This document shows, in pieces, positions 9,462 through 21,766 of a DNA stretch of 64,000 nucleotides. The notes under the pieces are model-generated. The model did not search any database, had not been told where the DNA came from, and saw only the letters and a list, made by a program, of their open reading frames with translations. The DNA comes from Cupriavidus alkaliphilus (GTDB lineage Bacteria; Pseudomonadota; Gammaproteobacteria; Burkholderiales; Burkholderiaceae). Where the stretch lies: positions 434,001 through 498,000 of the forward strand of contig NZ_FMAD01000003.1 in the NCBI RefSeq assembly GCF_900094595.1, given 5' to 3'. Each line of letters begins with the position of its first letter. Positions within the stretch are counted from its first letter, which is position 1. A program made the position numbers and the translations under genes.

Positions 9462-11132
9462 TCAGCGCGCCTTGACGCCCTTGGCGCTGGCCTTGGTGGT
9501 GGTCTTGGCCGACACCTTGGCCACGGCCGGGGCCTTGCCAGCGCGTCGCGGCGAGGCCTCGACCACCACACGCTGGCGCGTGTCGGCCTTGCCCTTGGCG
9601 GAGACCCGCACCACCTTGCCGCCCTTGCCGGCCGGTTCCTTGCGGCTGGCATGCTCGACGCGTTCGGCCCGCTCGGCCCGGTCCGCGCGCTCGGCACGGG
9701 CCGCGCGCACGGCGCCGGCGCCGCGCACCGGCACCATCAGCACCAGGCTCTGCCCGGCCACCAGCTTGGTGCCGGAGAGCTTGTTCCAGGACTGCACCTG
9801 CCCCGCCGAGACGCCATAGCGCCGCGCCACGGTCGCCACGGTATCGCGCCGGCTGGCACGCACCACCACGCGGCGCGCATCGGGCAGGTCCGGCTCCATC
9901 GCCAGCATGGCGCTGTCGGCGAGGGTGGCGCTGATGTCCTGGTCATGCCGGCCCGAACGCGGGATCATCACGGTCGAGCCCGCCTTCAGGCGCATGCCCT
10001 TGGGGATGCTGTTGATCTCGCGCAGCGTGTCGGCATCGACATTCAGGCGAGCCGCCAGCGACTCGACGCGCTCACGGCTGTCCACCGTCACCGCGGCCCA
10101 GCTCGACAGCCCGCCGCGATAGGTGTTCAAGTTGTACTGGAAGCGCTCGGCGTTATCGAACGGCAGCAGGATCTGCGGGTTCGATGCGCCCAGGATCACC
10201 GGCCGGTTGAACGACGGGTTCAGTGCCTTGAACTCCTCCACCGACATGTCGGCCAGCTTGGCGGCCAGGTTCACGTCGATGTCGCGCGAGGTGGTGACCG
10301 TGACGAAGTACGGGTGGTCCGGGATCTCGGGCAGCTTGACGCCGTACGCGGCCGGGTTGGCGATGATGTTCTTGACCGCCTGCAGCTTGGGCACGTAGTA
10401 GCGCGTCTCGTTGGGCATCGGCAGGCTGGCATAGTCGGTCGGCAGCCCGCGCGCCTGGTTGCGCGCAATCGCCCGCGACACCGCGCCCTCGCCCCAGTTG
10501 TAAGCCGCCAGCGCCAGGTGCCAGTCGCCGAACATGTCGTAGAGCCGCGCCAGGTAGTCGAGCGCGGCGTCGGTCGAGGCCAGCACGTCGCGGCGCTCGT
10601 CGCGGAACATGTTCTGCTTCAGGTTGTACGACTTGCCCGTGCTCGGAATGAACTGCCACATCCCGGCCGCCTTCGCGGTGGACTGTGCCTGCGGATTGAA
10701 CGCGCTCTCGACGAACGGCAGCAGCGCCAGCTCGGTCGGCATCTTGCGCTGCTCCAGCTCCTCGACGATGTGATAGAGGTAGCGGCTCGAGCGCCCGACC
10801 ATCCGTTCCATGTACTCCGGCCGCTGCGCATACCACTGGGTGCGATCGTCGACCAGCGTGCCCTCCAGGTCCGTCATGGCAAAGCCGCGCCGGATGCGGT
10901 CCCAGATATCGCTGGACGGGCCGCGCAGCCAGTCCAGGCCGCCCTGGTCGACATTGATGGTGGAAGTGGAAGAGAGCGCGGACTTGTCGCTGAGGGTGTT
11001 GAGCGGGTCCTGGCGCCTGGCAGTCTGGGCGGTCGCGGCACCGTCGGCGCCTTCAGGCGGCGTGGGGGTGCTGGCGCACGCTGCAAGCAGCGCGGCGCAC
11101 GCGACCACCGCCAGTAATCGACCAATTTTCAT
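9462..11132 (-). CDS. mltD: Membrane-bound lytic murein transglycosylase D with LysM domains
   Basis: A 556-residue lipoprotein. The signal peptide ends in the lipobox LAAC with Cys19. The SLT catalytic domain has Glu142 in LPFVESAFNP, followed by AAGMWQFIPSTG and LALAAYNWGEG. Two LysM peptidoglycan-binding modules follow, near residues 340-385 and 420-465. The enzyme cleaves the glycan strand to 1,6-anhydro-muropeptides at the outer-membrane inner face. After the last LysM comes an unusual Arg/Lys/Ala-rich tail of about 80 residues with AER repeats; it is basic and probably disordered. It is followed by its own terminator. Confidence 0.92.
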   Translation of the reverse strand: MKIGRLLAVVACAALLAACASTPTPPEGADGAATAQTARRQDPLNTLSDKSALSSTSTINVDQGGLDWLRGPSSDIWDRIRRGFAMTDLEGTLVDDRTQWYAQRPEYMERMVGRSSRYLYHIVEELEQRKMPTELALLPFVESAFNPQAQSTAKAAGMWQFIPSTGKSYNLKQNMFRDERRDVLASTDAALDYLARLYDMFGDWHLALAAYNWGEGAVSRAIARNQARGLPTDYASLPMPNETRYYVPKLQAVKNIIANPAAYGVKLPEIPDHPYFVTVTTSRDIDVNLAAKLADMSVEEFKALNPSFNRPVILGASNPQILLPFDNAERFQYNLNTYRGGLSSWAAVTVDSRERVESLAARLNVDADTLREINSIPKGMRLKAGSTVMIPRSGRHDQDISATLADSAMLAMEPDLPDARRVVVRASRRDTVATVARRYGVSAGQVQSWNKLSGTKLVAGQSLVLMVPVRGAGAVRAARAERADRAERAERVEHASRKEPAGKGGKVVRVSAKGKADTRQRVVVEASPRRAGKAPAVAKVSAKTTTKASAKGVKAR

Positions 11133-11273
11133 TAAGTTCTCAAATCGTGACGCTAAAAGGTTGCGTGATGCTAAAAAAAACCGCGTATCGCGTCAATCAG
11201 ATTTTCCACATAGACAGTATCCGGCCGCCGGCCGCCATGCCTTGTGGCACAAGCCATGGCGACCTGCGCGCGG

Positions 11274-12074
11274 TCAGCGGAAATTGTCCTTCCAGCCGCG
11301 CAGCGCGCCGAACGCCTGCGCATCCCCCGCGGTGGTGCCCCCATGGGCCGACACCGCGGCGCGCACCGCCGGTTCGCGCGAGCGCAGGAAAGGGTTGACC
11401 TGGCGCTCGTGGGCGATGGTGGTCGGCAGCGTCGGCTGGTCTGCGGCGCGCAGCACCTCGACGCGCTGCTCCCATGCCTCGAGCGCGGCATTGCCGGGCT
11501 CCACCGCGCGCGCGAAGCGCACATTGCTGCGCGTGTATTCGTGCGCGCAATAGACGCGGGTGTCGCCGGGAAGCGCCGCCAGCTTGTCCAGCGACGCCAG
11601 CATCTGCGCCGGCGTGCCTTCGAACAGGCGCCCGCAGCCGCTGGCGAACAGCGTATCGCCGCAAAACACTGCCGGGCCGGCTTCGCCGAGGTCGGCGACA
11701 TAGGCGATGTGGCCGGCGGTGTGGCCGGGCACGTCCAGCACGCGCAGCGTCAGTGCCGGCGCGTCGAGCGTCGCCACGTCGCCCTCGCGCAGCGCCCGGG
11801 TGCGCCCGCCGATACGCTCGCCCGCCGGCCCCAGCACCGGCAGCGGTTCGCCCGAGGGTGCGCGCGGATGCGCCGCCAGCAGCTCGGCCACGCCGCCCTG
11901 GTGATCGCCGTGGTGATGGGTGATTACAATAGCGCCCAGAGCCAGACCGCTTTGCGCCAGGAAGCGCTCCACCGGCGCGGCCTCGCCAGGATCGACCACG
12001 GCGGCGCTGTGCCCGTCGTGGATGGCCCAGATATAGTTATCCTGGAACGCCGGGATCGGCTCAACCTTCAACAT
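11274..12074 (-). CDS. gloB: Hydroxyacylglutathione hydrolase (glyoxalase II)
   Basis: A 266-residue metallo-beta-lactamase-fold enzyme that hydrolyses S-lactoylglutathione in methylglyoxal detoxification. The metal motif THHHGDH is at residues 52-58, with later [13 protein letters not shown] and CAHEYT. The ATG at 12074 is preferred to an in-frame ATG at 12080 because AGGAG lies 7 nt before the former but only 1 nt before the latter. The gene is back to back with the methyltransferase gene: start codons are only 12 nt apart. Linkage of gloB with this methyltransferase, rnhA and dnaQ is also seen in E. coli. Confidence 0.93.
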   Translation of the reverse strand: MLKVEPIPAFQDNYIWAIHDGHSAAVVDPGEAAPVERFLAQSGLALGAIVITHHHGDHQGGVAELLAAHPRAPSGEPLPVLGPAGERIGGRTRALREGDVATLDAPALTLRVLDVPGHTAGHIAYVADLGEAGPAVFCGDTLFASGCGRLFEGTPAQMLASLDKLAALPGDTRVYCAHEYTRSNVRFARAVEPGNAALEAWEQRVEVLRAADQPTLPTTIAHERQVNPFLRSREPAVRAAVSAHGGTTAGDAQAFGALRGWKDNFR

Positions 12075-12086
12075 GCGCATGCTCCT

Positions 12087-12887
12087 ATGTCCAATCGTCC
12101 CAATCACCCGATTGTAAGCTGGGAAGACTGGCTGGCCTCGCCGCCCGGCGAGTACATGCTGCGCTGGGAGGCGCAGCAGTACGACCGGACCGTGGCCGAC
12201 ATCTTCGGCTATCACGCAGTGCAGTTCGGCCTGCCCTATATCGATACCCTGCGCGAGAACCGGATGCCGTTCTCGGCGCTGGCGCTGGATCCGTCCAGCG
12301 GCCCGCACGGGCCGCGTGCCGCACATCCGGATGCGCGCCAGCTGCTGTGCCGCTTCGACGAACTGCCGTTCGACACCCAGAGCATCGACCTGGTCACCCT
12401 GCCCCACATCCTGGAGTTTGCCGAAGACCCGCATGAAGTGCTGCGCGAAGTCTCGCGGGTGCTGATGCCCGAGGGCCGCGTGGTGGTCACCTGCTTCAAC
12501 CCGATGAGCCTGTGGGGCGCGCGCCAGGGCATGAACCGGCTCGGCGCCACGCCGTTCCTGCCGACCGACGCGCAGCAGATCGGCTTCGTGCGCATCAAGG
12601 ACTGGCTCAAGCTGCTCGGCTTCGATATCATCCGCGGCCGCTTCGGCTGCTATTGCCCGCCGTACCGCACCGACCGCTGGCTGCAGCGCGCGGCCTTCAT
12701 GGAAAAGGCCGGCGACCGCTGGTGGCCGATCTTCGGCGCGGTCTATATGATTTCGGCGATCAAGCGCGTGCGCAATATCCGGCTGGTCGGACCGGCGTGG
12801 AAGAGCAAGCCGGCGCTGGCGCCGGTGTCGGCGCCGGTGGCCACCCCCACCGGCACCCATGGCAAGGCTCCGGGCAGAGAGCACTGA
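12087..12887 (+). CDS. Class I SAM-dependent methyltransferase, YafS-like
   Basis: A 266-residue protein with a Methyltransf_11-type core: LALDPSSG in motif I position, [17 protein letters not shown], then [15 protein letters not shown]. The substrate is unknown. Its place between gloB and rnhA matches yafS in E. coli, so it is the likely orthologue. No Shine-Dalgarno sequence is evident, and its promoter and leader must overlap the start of gloB on the other strand. The last 30 or so residues are Ala/Pro/Thr-rich and probably disordered. Confidence 0.82.
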   Translation: MSNRPNHPIVSWEDWLASPPGEYMLRWEAQQYDRTVADIFGYHAVQFGLPYIDTLRENRMPFSALALDPSSGPHGPRAAHPDARQLLCRFDELPFDTQSIDLVTLPHILEFAEDPHEVLREVSRVLMPEGRVVVTCFNPMSLWGARQGMNRLGATPFLPTDAQQIGFVRIKDWLKLLGFDIIRGRFGCYCPPYRTDRWLQRAAFMEKAGDRWWPIFGAVYMISAIKRVRNIRLVGPAWKSKPALAPVSAPVATPTGTHGKAPGREH

Positions 12888-12968
12888 CGCGGTCCGGCCG
12901 CGCGCGCTATCCGCCTGTCCCGCCCCACAATGCGCCACCCGCCCCGCGGGTGGCCACCACGGAATCAC

Positions 12969-13406
12969 ATGCAAGAAGTCACGATCTACTCCGACGGCGC
13001 CTGCAAGGGCAATCCCGGCCGCGGCGGCTGGGGCGCGGTGCTCGTCGCCGGCACCAGCGAGAAAGAGCTGTTCGGCGGCGAGCCGAACACCACCAACAAC
13101 CGCATGGAAATGACCGCGGTGATCGAAGCGCTGCGCGCGCTCAAGCGGCCCTGCGTGGTGCGCGTCTATACCGATTCCCAGTACGTGCAGAAAGGCATCA
13201 GCGAGTGGCTGCCCGGCTGGAAGGCGCGCGGCTGGAAGACCGCCGACAAGAAGCCGGTCAAGAACGCCGACCTGTGGCAGACGCTGGACACCCTGGCGCA
13301 ACCGCACCAGATCTCGTGGCACTGGGTGCGCGGCCACAACGGCCACCCCGGCAACGAGCGCGCCGACGCGCTGGCCAACCGCGGCGTCGAATCGATCGGC
13401 CGCTGA
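12969..13406 (+). CDS. rnhA: Ribonuclease HI
   Basis: A 145-residue enzyme that degrades the RNA strand of RNA-DNA hybrids, as in R-loops and Okazaki primers. All four carboxylates are present: Asp9 in [11 protein letters not shown], Glu47 in NNRMEMTA, Asp69 in YTDSQYV and Asp133 in ERADALAN, plus His123 in [11 protein letters not shown]. The start at 12969 gives normal family length; a 13-codon upstream extension is rejected. It precedes dnaQ by 66 nt, as in many proteobacteria. Confidence 0.95.
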   Translation: MQEVTIYSDGACKGNPGRGGWGAVLVAGTSEKELFGGEPNTTNNRMEMTAVIEALRALKRPCVVRVYTDSQYVQKGISEWLPGWKARGWKTADKKPVKNADLWQTLDTLAQPHQISWHWVRGHNGHPGNERADALANRGVESIGR

Positions 13407-13472
13407 CCGCAACCTGCAGCACCACCAACAACAAGCGCGGAACGCCCGCCCCGCTCCGCTAGAATGCCCGCC

Positions 13473-14252
13473 ATGCGACAAATCGTTCTCGATACCGAAA
13501 CCACCGGCCTGAATGCCGCCACCGGCGACCGCCTGATCGAAATCGGCTGCGTCGAGCTGATGAACCGCCGCCTGACGGGCCGCCACCTGCACTTCTACGT
13601 CAACCCCGAGCGTGATATCGACGAGGGCGCGATCGCCGTGCACGGCATCACCGTGGAATTCCTGGCCGACAAGCCGCGCTTTGCCGAGGTCGTTCACGAC
13701 ATCCGCGAGTTCGTGCAGGACGCCGAGCTGATCATCCACAACGCACAGTTCGACCTGGGCTTCCTCGACATGGAATTCCAGCTGCTGGGCCTGCCGCCGT
13801 TCCGCCAGCATGTCGGCAACGTGATCGATACCCTGCGCGAGGCCCGCCAGATGTTCCCGGGCAAGCGCAATTCGCTGGATGCGCTGTGCGAACGCCTCGG
13901 CGTCAGCAACGCCCACCGCACCCTGCACGGCGCGCTGCTGGATGCCGAACTGCTGGCCGAGGTCTACCTGGCCATGACGCGCGGTCAGGATTCACTGGTG
14001 ATCGACACGCTCGACAGCGCCAGCGGCCAGGGCGGCGTGGTCACCACCGCCGACCTGTCCCGGCTAGCCCTGCCCGTGCTGCGCGCCACCGACGAAGAAC
14101 AGCAGGCCCATCTCGCCCTGCTGAAGGGACTGGACAAAGCCAGCGGCGGCAAGACGGTATGGCAGGACGACCCGGCCGAAGCCCCCGGGAACGTTGGCCG
14201 CCTAAAGAAAATTCAAAAAAGGGCTTTACAAGATACAAGAAGCTCTGCATAA
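13473..14252 (+). CDS. dnaQ: DNA polymerase III epsilon subunit (proofreading exonuclease)
   Basis: A 259-residue 3'-5' exonuclease of the DEDDh type, the proofreading subunit of Pol III. ExoI is DTETTG (Asp7, Glu9), ExoII includes [11 protein letters not shown], and ExoIII is [14 protein letters not shown] with the general-base His. The C-terminal segment, after about residue 185, would bind the alpha subunit. An in-frame ATG 9 nt earlier (13464) is an equally possible start. The tRNA-Val gene follows 42 nt after the stop. Confidence 0.93.
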   Translation: MRQIVLDTETTGLNAATGDRLIEIGCVELMNRRLTGRHLHFYVNPERDIDEGAIAVHGITVEFLADKPRFAEVVHDIREFVQDAELIIHNAQFDLGFLDMEFQLLGLPPFRQHVGNVIDTLREARQMFPGKRNSLDALCERLGVSNAHRTLHGALLDAELLAEVYLAMTRGQDSLVIDTLDSASGQGGVVTTADLSRLALPVLRATDEEQQAHLALLKGLDKASGGKTVWQDDPAEAPGNVGRLKKIQKRALQDTRSSA

Positions 14253-14294
14253 TCTCATTTCTCTGCTGCACGACGGCAACGACGACGCAGACAG

Positions 14295-14369
14295 GGGTGG
14301 TTAGCTCAGCGGTAGAGCACTGCCTTCACACGGCAGGGGTCACAGGTTCAATCCCTGTACCACCCACCA
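14295..14369 (+). tRNA. tRNA-Val(CAC)
   Basis: A 75-nt cloverleaf. Acceptor strands GGGTGGT and ACCACCC pair, CTGCC and GGCAG form the anticodon stem around loop TTCACAC, which gives anticodon CAC (reads GUG). The T arm is ACAGG-TTCAATC-CCTGT. The discriminator A and CCA end are encoded. Confidence 0.96.
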
Positions 14370-14374
14370 GTTTC

Positions 14375-14402
14375 AAAAAGCCAGCCTTGCGCTGGCTTTT
14401 TT
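14375..14402 (+). terminator. Rho-independent terminator after tRNA-Val
   Basis: AAAAAGCCAGC and GCTGGCTTTTT pair around a 5-nt loop, with a T run at the end, 5 nt after the tRNA CCA. Confidence 0.85.
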
Positions 14403-14604
14403 CATTTCCGCATCCGACTCCTTCACCCTTTGCACAAGCACCTCGCGTCGGCGGAATTGCACTCCACTGCTGTTGCAAACAGTTTCGAAATGTTGCTTGA
14501 CTTCTGCTAACCTTCTTACCGCGTCACCGAACTGGCGATTCTGATCGCGAGCCGGTCGATGAACGCGGAACACCGGGTCAGTGCGCACAAGAAAAAAGTC
14601 AATC

Positions 14605-16605
14605 ATGCAGCACTCTTTGAAGTATCGGATGGCGTTGGCCACGGCGGGGGTGGTAACGCTCATCATCGTGCTGCGCGCGCTCTACGCCCAGTATTACGCC
14701 TATGACAGCCTGAAGAACCTGCTGCAGGCGCAGCAGGATACGCTGGTCGAGATGGTCGCCGAGCAGCTCGATGAAAAGCTGCAGGGCCGCGCCGCCGTGC
14801 TGCACCGGCTGGCGCGCCAGTTCTCTGCCGCCCATGCCGCCAGACCGGCCGACTTGCGCCGCGCGGCGCAGGGGCTGGTGGAAATTCCCGAGACCTTCAA
14901 TGCCGTGTTCCTGGCTTCGCCCGATGGCGAACTGATATTCAGCACCGCCGTGCCGGACGGCGTGCGCCTGCGCGTCAACGACCGCGACTATTTCCGCGAT
15001 GTCCTGCATGGCCAGTCATTCGTGGTGTCGGACCTGATCCAGGGCAAACAGACCGATGCCCCGGGCGTGGTGCTGGCGGTGCCGATGCTGGGCCCCGCAG
15101 GCGAACTGCGCGGCGTGGTCGGGGGCGTGCTGAATCTGGCGGACAGCAACTTCCTGCGCGAGCTGTCGCACAGCCGGGTCGGCACTACCGGCAGCTTCTG
15201 CCTGGTGTCTTCCGGCACCAACCCCCGCTATGCGATGCATCCGGACGTGTCGCGCCTGCTGGCGCCGGCGCGCGCCATCGGCGAAGCCTGCGGCGCCGAG
15301 CAGCCGCCCGCGCTGCTGGAAATCCTGACGCCGACCCAGCCCATCGTCGCACGCCACCTGCTGGCGTCCAACGGCTGGGAGGTGGTCGCAGTCCTGCCCG
15401 CGGCCGAAGCCTATGCACCGCTGCTCAAAGTGCGCAAGCAGACGCTGGTGATGGGGGCGATCACCATGGCGATCACGGCCGGGCTGATGTGGCTGGTGAT
15501 GTGGCGGCTGCTGGCGCCGCTGCAGCGGCTGCACCGCGCGGTGCGCCAGCTCGGCACCGACCCGAAAGCGGTGGCGGACCTGCCGGTCGGCCGTGCCGAC
15601 GAGATCGGCGAACTGGCGTCGAGCTTCGCCGAGGTCGTGGCCCAGCTGTCGGAGCGCGAGGCCGCGCTGCAGGCCGCCAAGGACCGTGCCGCCGCCAGCG
15701 AGAAGCGCATCGAGGCAATTGCCAACCATGTGCCGGACTTTATCTCCTTCATCGACATGCAGCAGCGCTACGTCTTCGTCAACGAGGCGTATGCACGGCG
15801 GTATGGCTTGCCGGCGCAGCAGATCGTCGGGCTGTCGCTGCGCGAGCTGTGGGGCACGCAGGAATACCTGGCCTGCCAGACCTACCTGCAACAGGCCGGC
15901 ACCGGCCAGGCCGTGACCTTTACCCGCGAAAGCGCGGACGGCACCGAATACATCGAGATCACCTGCCAGCCGGCGTGGAACGATGCCCAGGACACCGTGG
16001 TCGGCCTGCACATGTTCGGGCGCAACGTCACGCACGAGCGCGAAAAGCTGCGCAGCCTGGAAGCACAGACCGTCTCTGACTACCTGACCGGCCTGCTCAA
16101 CCGCAAGGGCTTCGACCGGCGCCTGGCCGAAGCCATGGCACGCGCAGGCGCCGGCGCGTGCCCGCTGGCGCTGCTGCTGGTGGACCTGGACGACTTCAAG
16201 GCGGTCAACGACACCTACGGCCACCCGATCGGGGATCAGCTGCTGGTGGCGTTCGCGCAGCGCCTGCGTGCCTGCGTGCGCAAGGGCGATGCCGTCGCGC
16301 GCATCGGCGGCGACGAGTTCGCGGTGATCCTGGACGGCATTGCCGACCGCCATGCCATGGCGTCGGTGGCCAACACCATCGTGCAGGCCGCGCGCATGCC
16401 CTTCGTGATCGATGGCCAGACGCTGGCGGCATCGGCCAGCGTCGGCGCGGCGCTACGCGATGCGCGACACGCCATGACCGTGAGCGAGCTGTTCCTGCAC
16501 GCCGACATGGCGCTGTATCAAGCCAAGCGGCATGGCAAGGCGCGCTATGCCGCGCAGGCGGCCGATACGGCAGAGCCGTCCGGCCTGGCATCGCAAGCGG
16601 GCTAG
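14605..16605 (+). CDS. Membrane diguanylate cyclase with periplasmic Cache, HAMP, PAS and GGDEF domains
   Basis: About 666 residues. A first membrane helix (about residues 8-25) is followed by a periplasmic sensor of dCache type (VFLASPDGELIFST, YFRDVLHGQSFVVSD), a second helix near 285-305, a HAMP linker, a PAS domain (IANHVPDFISFIDMQQRY) and a C-terminal GGDEF domain. The active-site motif GGDEF is intact at 568-572, and the product-inhibition site RKGD is at 559-562. It would make c-di-GMP in response to a periplasmic ligand. A GTP-only EAL partner domain is absent. An in-frame start at 14581 is possible. Neighbours give no clue to the signal. Confidence 0.88.
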   Translation: MQHSLKYRMALATAGVVTLIIVLRALYAQYYAYDSLKNLLQAQQDTLVEMVAEQLDEKLQGRAAVLHRLARQFSAAHAARPADLRRAAQGLVEIPETFNAVFLASPDGELIFSTAVPDGVRLRVNDRDYFRDVLHGQSFVVSDLIQGKQTDAPGVVLAVPMLGPAGELRGVVGGVLNLADSNFLRELSHSRVGTTGSFCLVSSGTNPRYAMHPDVSRLLAPARAIGEACGAEQPPALLEILTPTQPIVARHLLASNGWEVVAVLPAAEAYAPLLKVRKQTLVMGAITMAITAGLMWLVMWRLLAPLQRLHRAVRQLGTDPKAVADLPVGRADEIGELASSFAEVVAQLSEREAALQAAKDRAAASEKRIEAIANHVPDFISFIDMQQRYVFVNEAYARRYGLPAQQIVGLSLRELWGTQEYLACQTYLQQAGTGQAVTFTRESADGTEYIEITCQPAWNDAQDTVVGLHMFGRNVTHEREKLRSLEAQTVSDYLTGLLNRKGFDRRLAEAMARAGAGACPLALLLVDLDDFKAVNDTYGHPIGDQLLVAFAQRLRACVRKGDAVARIGGDEFAVILDGIADRHAMASVANTIVQAARMPFVIDGQTLAASASVGAALRDARHAMTVSELFLHADMALYQAKRHGKARYAAQAADTAEPSGLASQAG

Positions 16606-16637
16606 CGCCGACGGGATGAATGCGGCGGGGTTGCTGC

Positions 16638-16659
16638 CCTCTCCCGCGAGCGGGAGAGG
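16638..16659. repeat. REP-like extragenic palindrome
   Basis: CCTCTCCCGC and GCGGGAGAGG are perfect 10-nt arms around GA. It lies between convergent genes. Palindromes of this CTCTCCCGC form recur between genes in many Burkholderiaceae and related genomes. It may also help end transcription from both sides, but there is no T run. Confidence 0.55.
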
Positions 16660-16712
16660 AGAGCACCCAATGGGTCATGCTGGGCCGGACGCTTGCCGCA
16701 GCCCAAGATCCC

Positions 16713-18452
<1,740 letters not shown>

Positions 18453-18572
18453 CGGTGTCTCCTCAAGAATCCCCTGCCCCGGTCGTGTCGTGGGTGGCGG
18501 CCCCGGGGTGGGGACAAGCCGCGTTTCCCTGTCATGCTTGTTCAATGCCTGTCAATGCCGGCCGCCGCGGCG

Positions 18573-18881
18573 CTAGCCCTTGCGCAGGATCAGCGCCAGC
18601 ACCAGCATCGAAGCCACGAAGCTGATCCACACCGAGGGTTCTTCCGGCAGCGACAGCCAGGCGGCGACCTTCCCGCCCAGCCCGACCCACGCCAGGTTGA
18701 TCCACGCCGCGCACATCAGCCCGATGAAGAGCCGGTCGCCGCGGGTGGTGGCGATCGGCAGGAAGCCCTTGCGCAGCACCGACGGCGAGCGGATTTCCAG
18801 GATCGTCATGCCGACCAGCATCACCACGATGCAGCCAAAGAACACCGCCACCGGTGTGGTCCATACCATCCAGCTCAGCAT
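18573..18881 (-). CDS. glpU: DUF2160 small membrane protein of the glycerol ABC transporter
   Basis: A 102-residue protein with about three hydrophobic helices (near residues 8-28, 52-72 and 82-98). DUF2160 proteins are found in glycerol-type ABC operons between permease and binding-protein genes, as here. Their role is not established; a stabilising or accessory part of the membrane complex is a guess. It lies 28 nt after glpQ. Confidence 0.8.
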   Translation of the reverse strand: MLSWMVWTTPVAVFFGCIVVMLVGMTILEIRSPSVLRKGFLPIATTRGDRLFIGLMCAAWINLAWVGLGGKVAAWLSLPEEPSVWISFVASMLVLALILRKG

Positions 18882-18909
18882 TGGCGCCGTCTCCCAGCAA
18901 AGGCTTGCG

Positions 18910-19768
18910 TTAAACGCGGCCCATCGCGAAGCCCTTCGCGATGTAGTGCCGCACGAACCAGATCACGATGCCGCCGGGCACGATGGTCAGCACGCCGGCC
19001 GCGGCCAGCACGCCCCAGTCCATGCCCGATGCCGACACCGTGCGTGTCATGGTGGCGACGATGGGCTTGGCGTTGACCGAGGTCAGCGTGCGCGCCAGCA
19101 GCAGCTCGACCCAGCTGAACATGAAGCAGAAGAACGCGGCCACGCCCACGCCGGCCTTGATCAGCGGCAGGAAGATGGTCAGGAAGAAGCGCGGGAACGA
19201 GTAGCCGTCGACATAGGCGGTCTCGTCGATCTCGCGCGGCACGCCCGACATGAAGCCCTCCAGGATCCACACCGCCAGCGGCACGTTGAAGACCAGGTGC
19301 GCCAGCGCCACGCCCAGGTGCGTATCCATCAGCCCGATGGTGCTGTAGAGCTGGAAGAACGGCAGCAGGAACACCGCCGGCGGCGTCATGCGGTTGGTCA
19401 GCAGCCAGAAGAACACATGCTTGTCACCGATGAACTGGTAGCGCGAAAAGGCGTAGGCGGCCGGCAACGCGACGCCAATCGAGATCACGGTGTTCATCGC
19501 CACGTAGATCATCGAGTTCAGGTAGCCCGAATACCACGACGGATCGGTGAAGATGGTCTTGTAGTGCTCCAGCGTGAACTGGCCCGGCCACAGCGACAGC
19601 GTCGAGACGATCTCCTCGTTGGTCTTGAACGACATGTTGACCATCCAGTAGATCGGCACGATCGCGAACACCAGGTAGGCCAGCAGGAAGCCGGCGCGCC
19701 ACCAGGCGGCGCGGTTGGCCTGCGCGGGGATTGCGGTGGGGATCACCGCAGGGACTGCCGAAGAGATC

Positions 19769-19776
<8 letters not shown>
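18910..19776 (-). CDS. glpQ: Glycerol ABC transporter permease GlpQ
   Basis: A 288-residue inner-membrane permease of the MalG type with about six helices. The cytoplasmic EAA loop is EIDETAYVDGYSFPRFF followed by LPLIKAG, which contacts the ATPase subunits. The start lies inside the end of glpP (8-nt overlap), so translation is probably coupled. With GlpP it would form the membrane channel. Confidence 0.87.
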
Positions 19777-20658
<882 letters not shown>

Positions 20659-20662
<4 letters not shown>

Positions 20663-21765
20663 GGCACCAGCTCCTCGTTGACGTAGTAGCAGGTATGCCG
20701 GTTGAACACCGACAGCCACGCGGTGTCGCCCGCGCGCAGGCCGGCCGCCTCGGCGCCCAGCCGCGCGCGCAGCGTGCCGGCCTGCGCGCCCGCCTCCTGC
20801 ACCGTGCCGGTCAGCAGCCAGTAGGTGCCGATATCCTGCGCTCGCTGCACCTGCACCGGCACCGCCTGCGTGTCGCGCTCCGGCGCCAGTTGCAGGTATT
20901 CGGGGCGCACCCCGATGCGGAAGCTGCCGGCCGCGCGCAGCGCCGCTTCCACCGACGGCGACAGCGGCGGCATATAGCGCCGCCCGGCCACGTCGATGGC
21001 GCCGTCGCGCCATTGCCCCGACAGGAAATTCATGCCCGGCGAGCCGATAAAGTGCCCGACGAAGGTATGCGCGGGCCGCTCGAACAGCGCGTCGGCCGGC
21101 CCTACCTGCACCGCCTTGCCGCGCGACATCACCACCACCTGGTCGGCAAAGGTCAGCGCCTCGGTCTGGTCGTGGGTGACGTAGATCAGCGTCAGGCGAA
21201 ACTCATGGTGGATCTCCTTGAGCTTGCGCCGCAGCTGCCATTTGAGCTGCGGGTCGATCACCGTCAGCGGCTCGTCGAACAGGATGGCCGACACGTCCTG
21301 GCGCACCAGCCCGCGTCCGAGCGAGATCTTCTGCTTGGCATCGGCGGCCAGGCCGCTGGCGCGGCGCCCGAGCGTTGACGACAGGTCCAGCATCTCGGCC
21401 ACGCGCCCGACCCGCTCGCGCACCTGCGCCTCCGGCACGCCGCGGTTGCGCAGCGGGAACGCCAGGTTTTCGCCGACGGTCATGGTGTCGTAGATCACCG
21501 GGAACTGGAACACCTGGGCGATATTGCGCGCCTGCGGCGTGGCGCCGGTGACGTCGCGGCCGTCGAAGGCGATGGTGCCGTGCGAAGGCCGCAGCAGCCC
21601 GGAAATGCAGTTCAGCAGCGTGGTCTTGCCGCAGCCGGAGGGGCCCAGCAGCGCATAGGCGCCGCCGTCCTCGAAAGTGAAGCGCAGCGGCAGCAGCGCA
21701 TAGTCGTCGTCGGTACGCGGATGGGGCACATACGAGTGCGCCAGGTCGAGGTCGATGCGCGCCAT
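20659..21765 (-). CDS. glpT: Glycerol ABC transporter ATP-binding protein GlpT
   Basis: A 368-residue ABC ATPase with C-terminal OB-type domains. Walker A is GPSGCGKT (41-48), Q-loop Gln87, Walker B ILFDEP (Asp164, Glu165), and the H-loop YVTHDQTEA keeps His198. The ABC signature is not LSGGQ but LAADA (139-143). This complements GlpS, which has the signature but lacks the His. The two would form an asymmetric pair. It starts 1 nt after glpS and overlaps glpP by 4 nt. Confidence 0.88.
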
Positions 21766-21766
21766 C

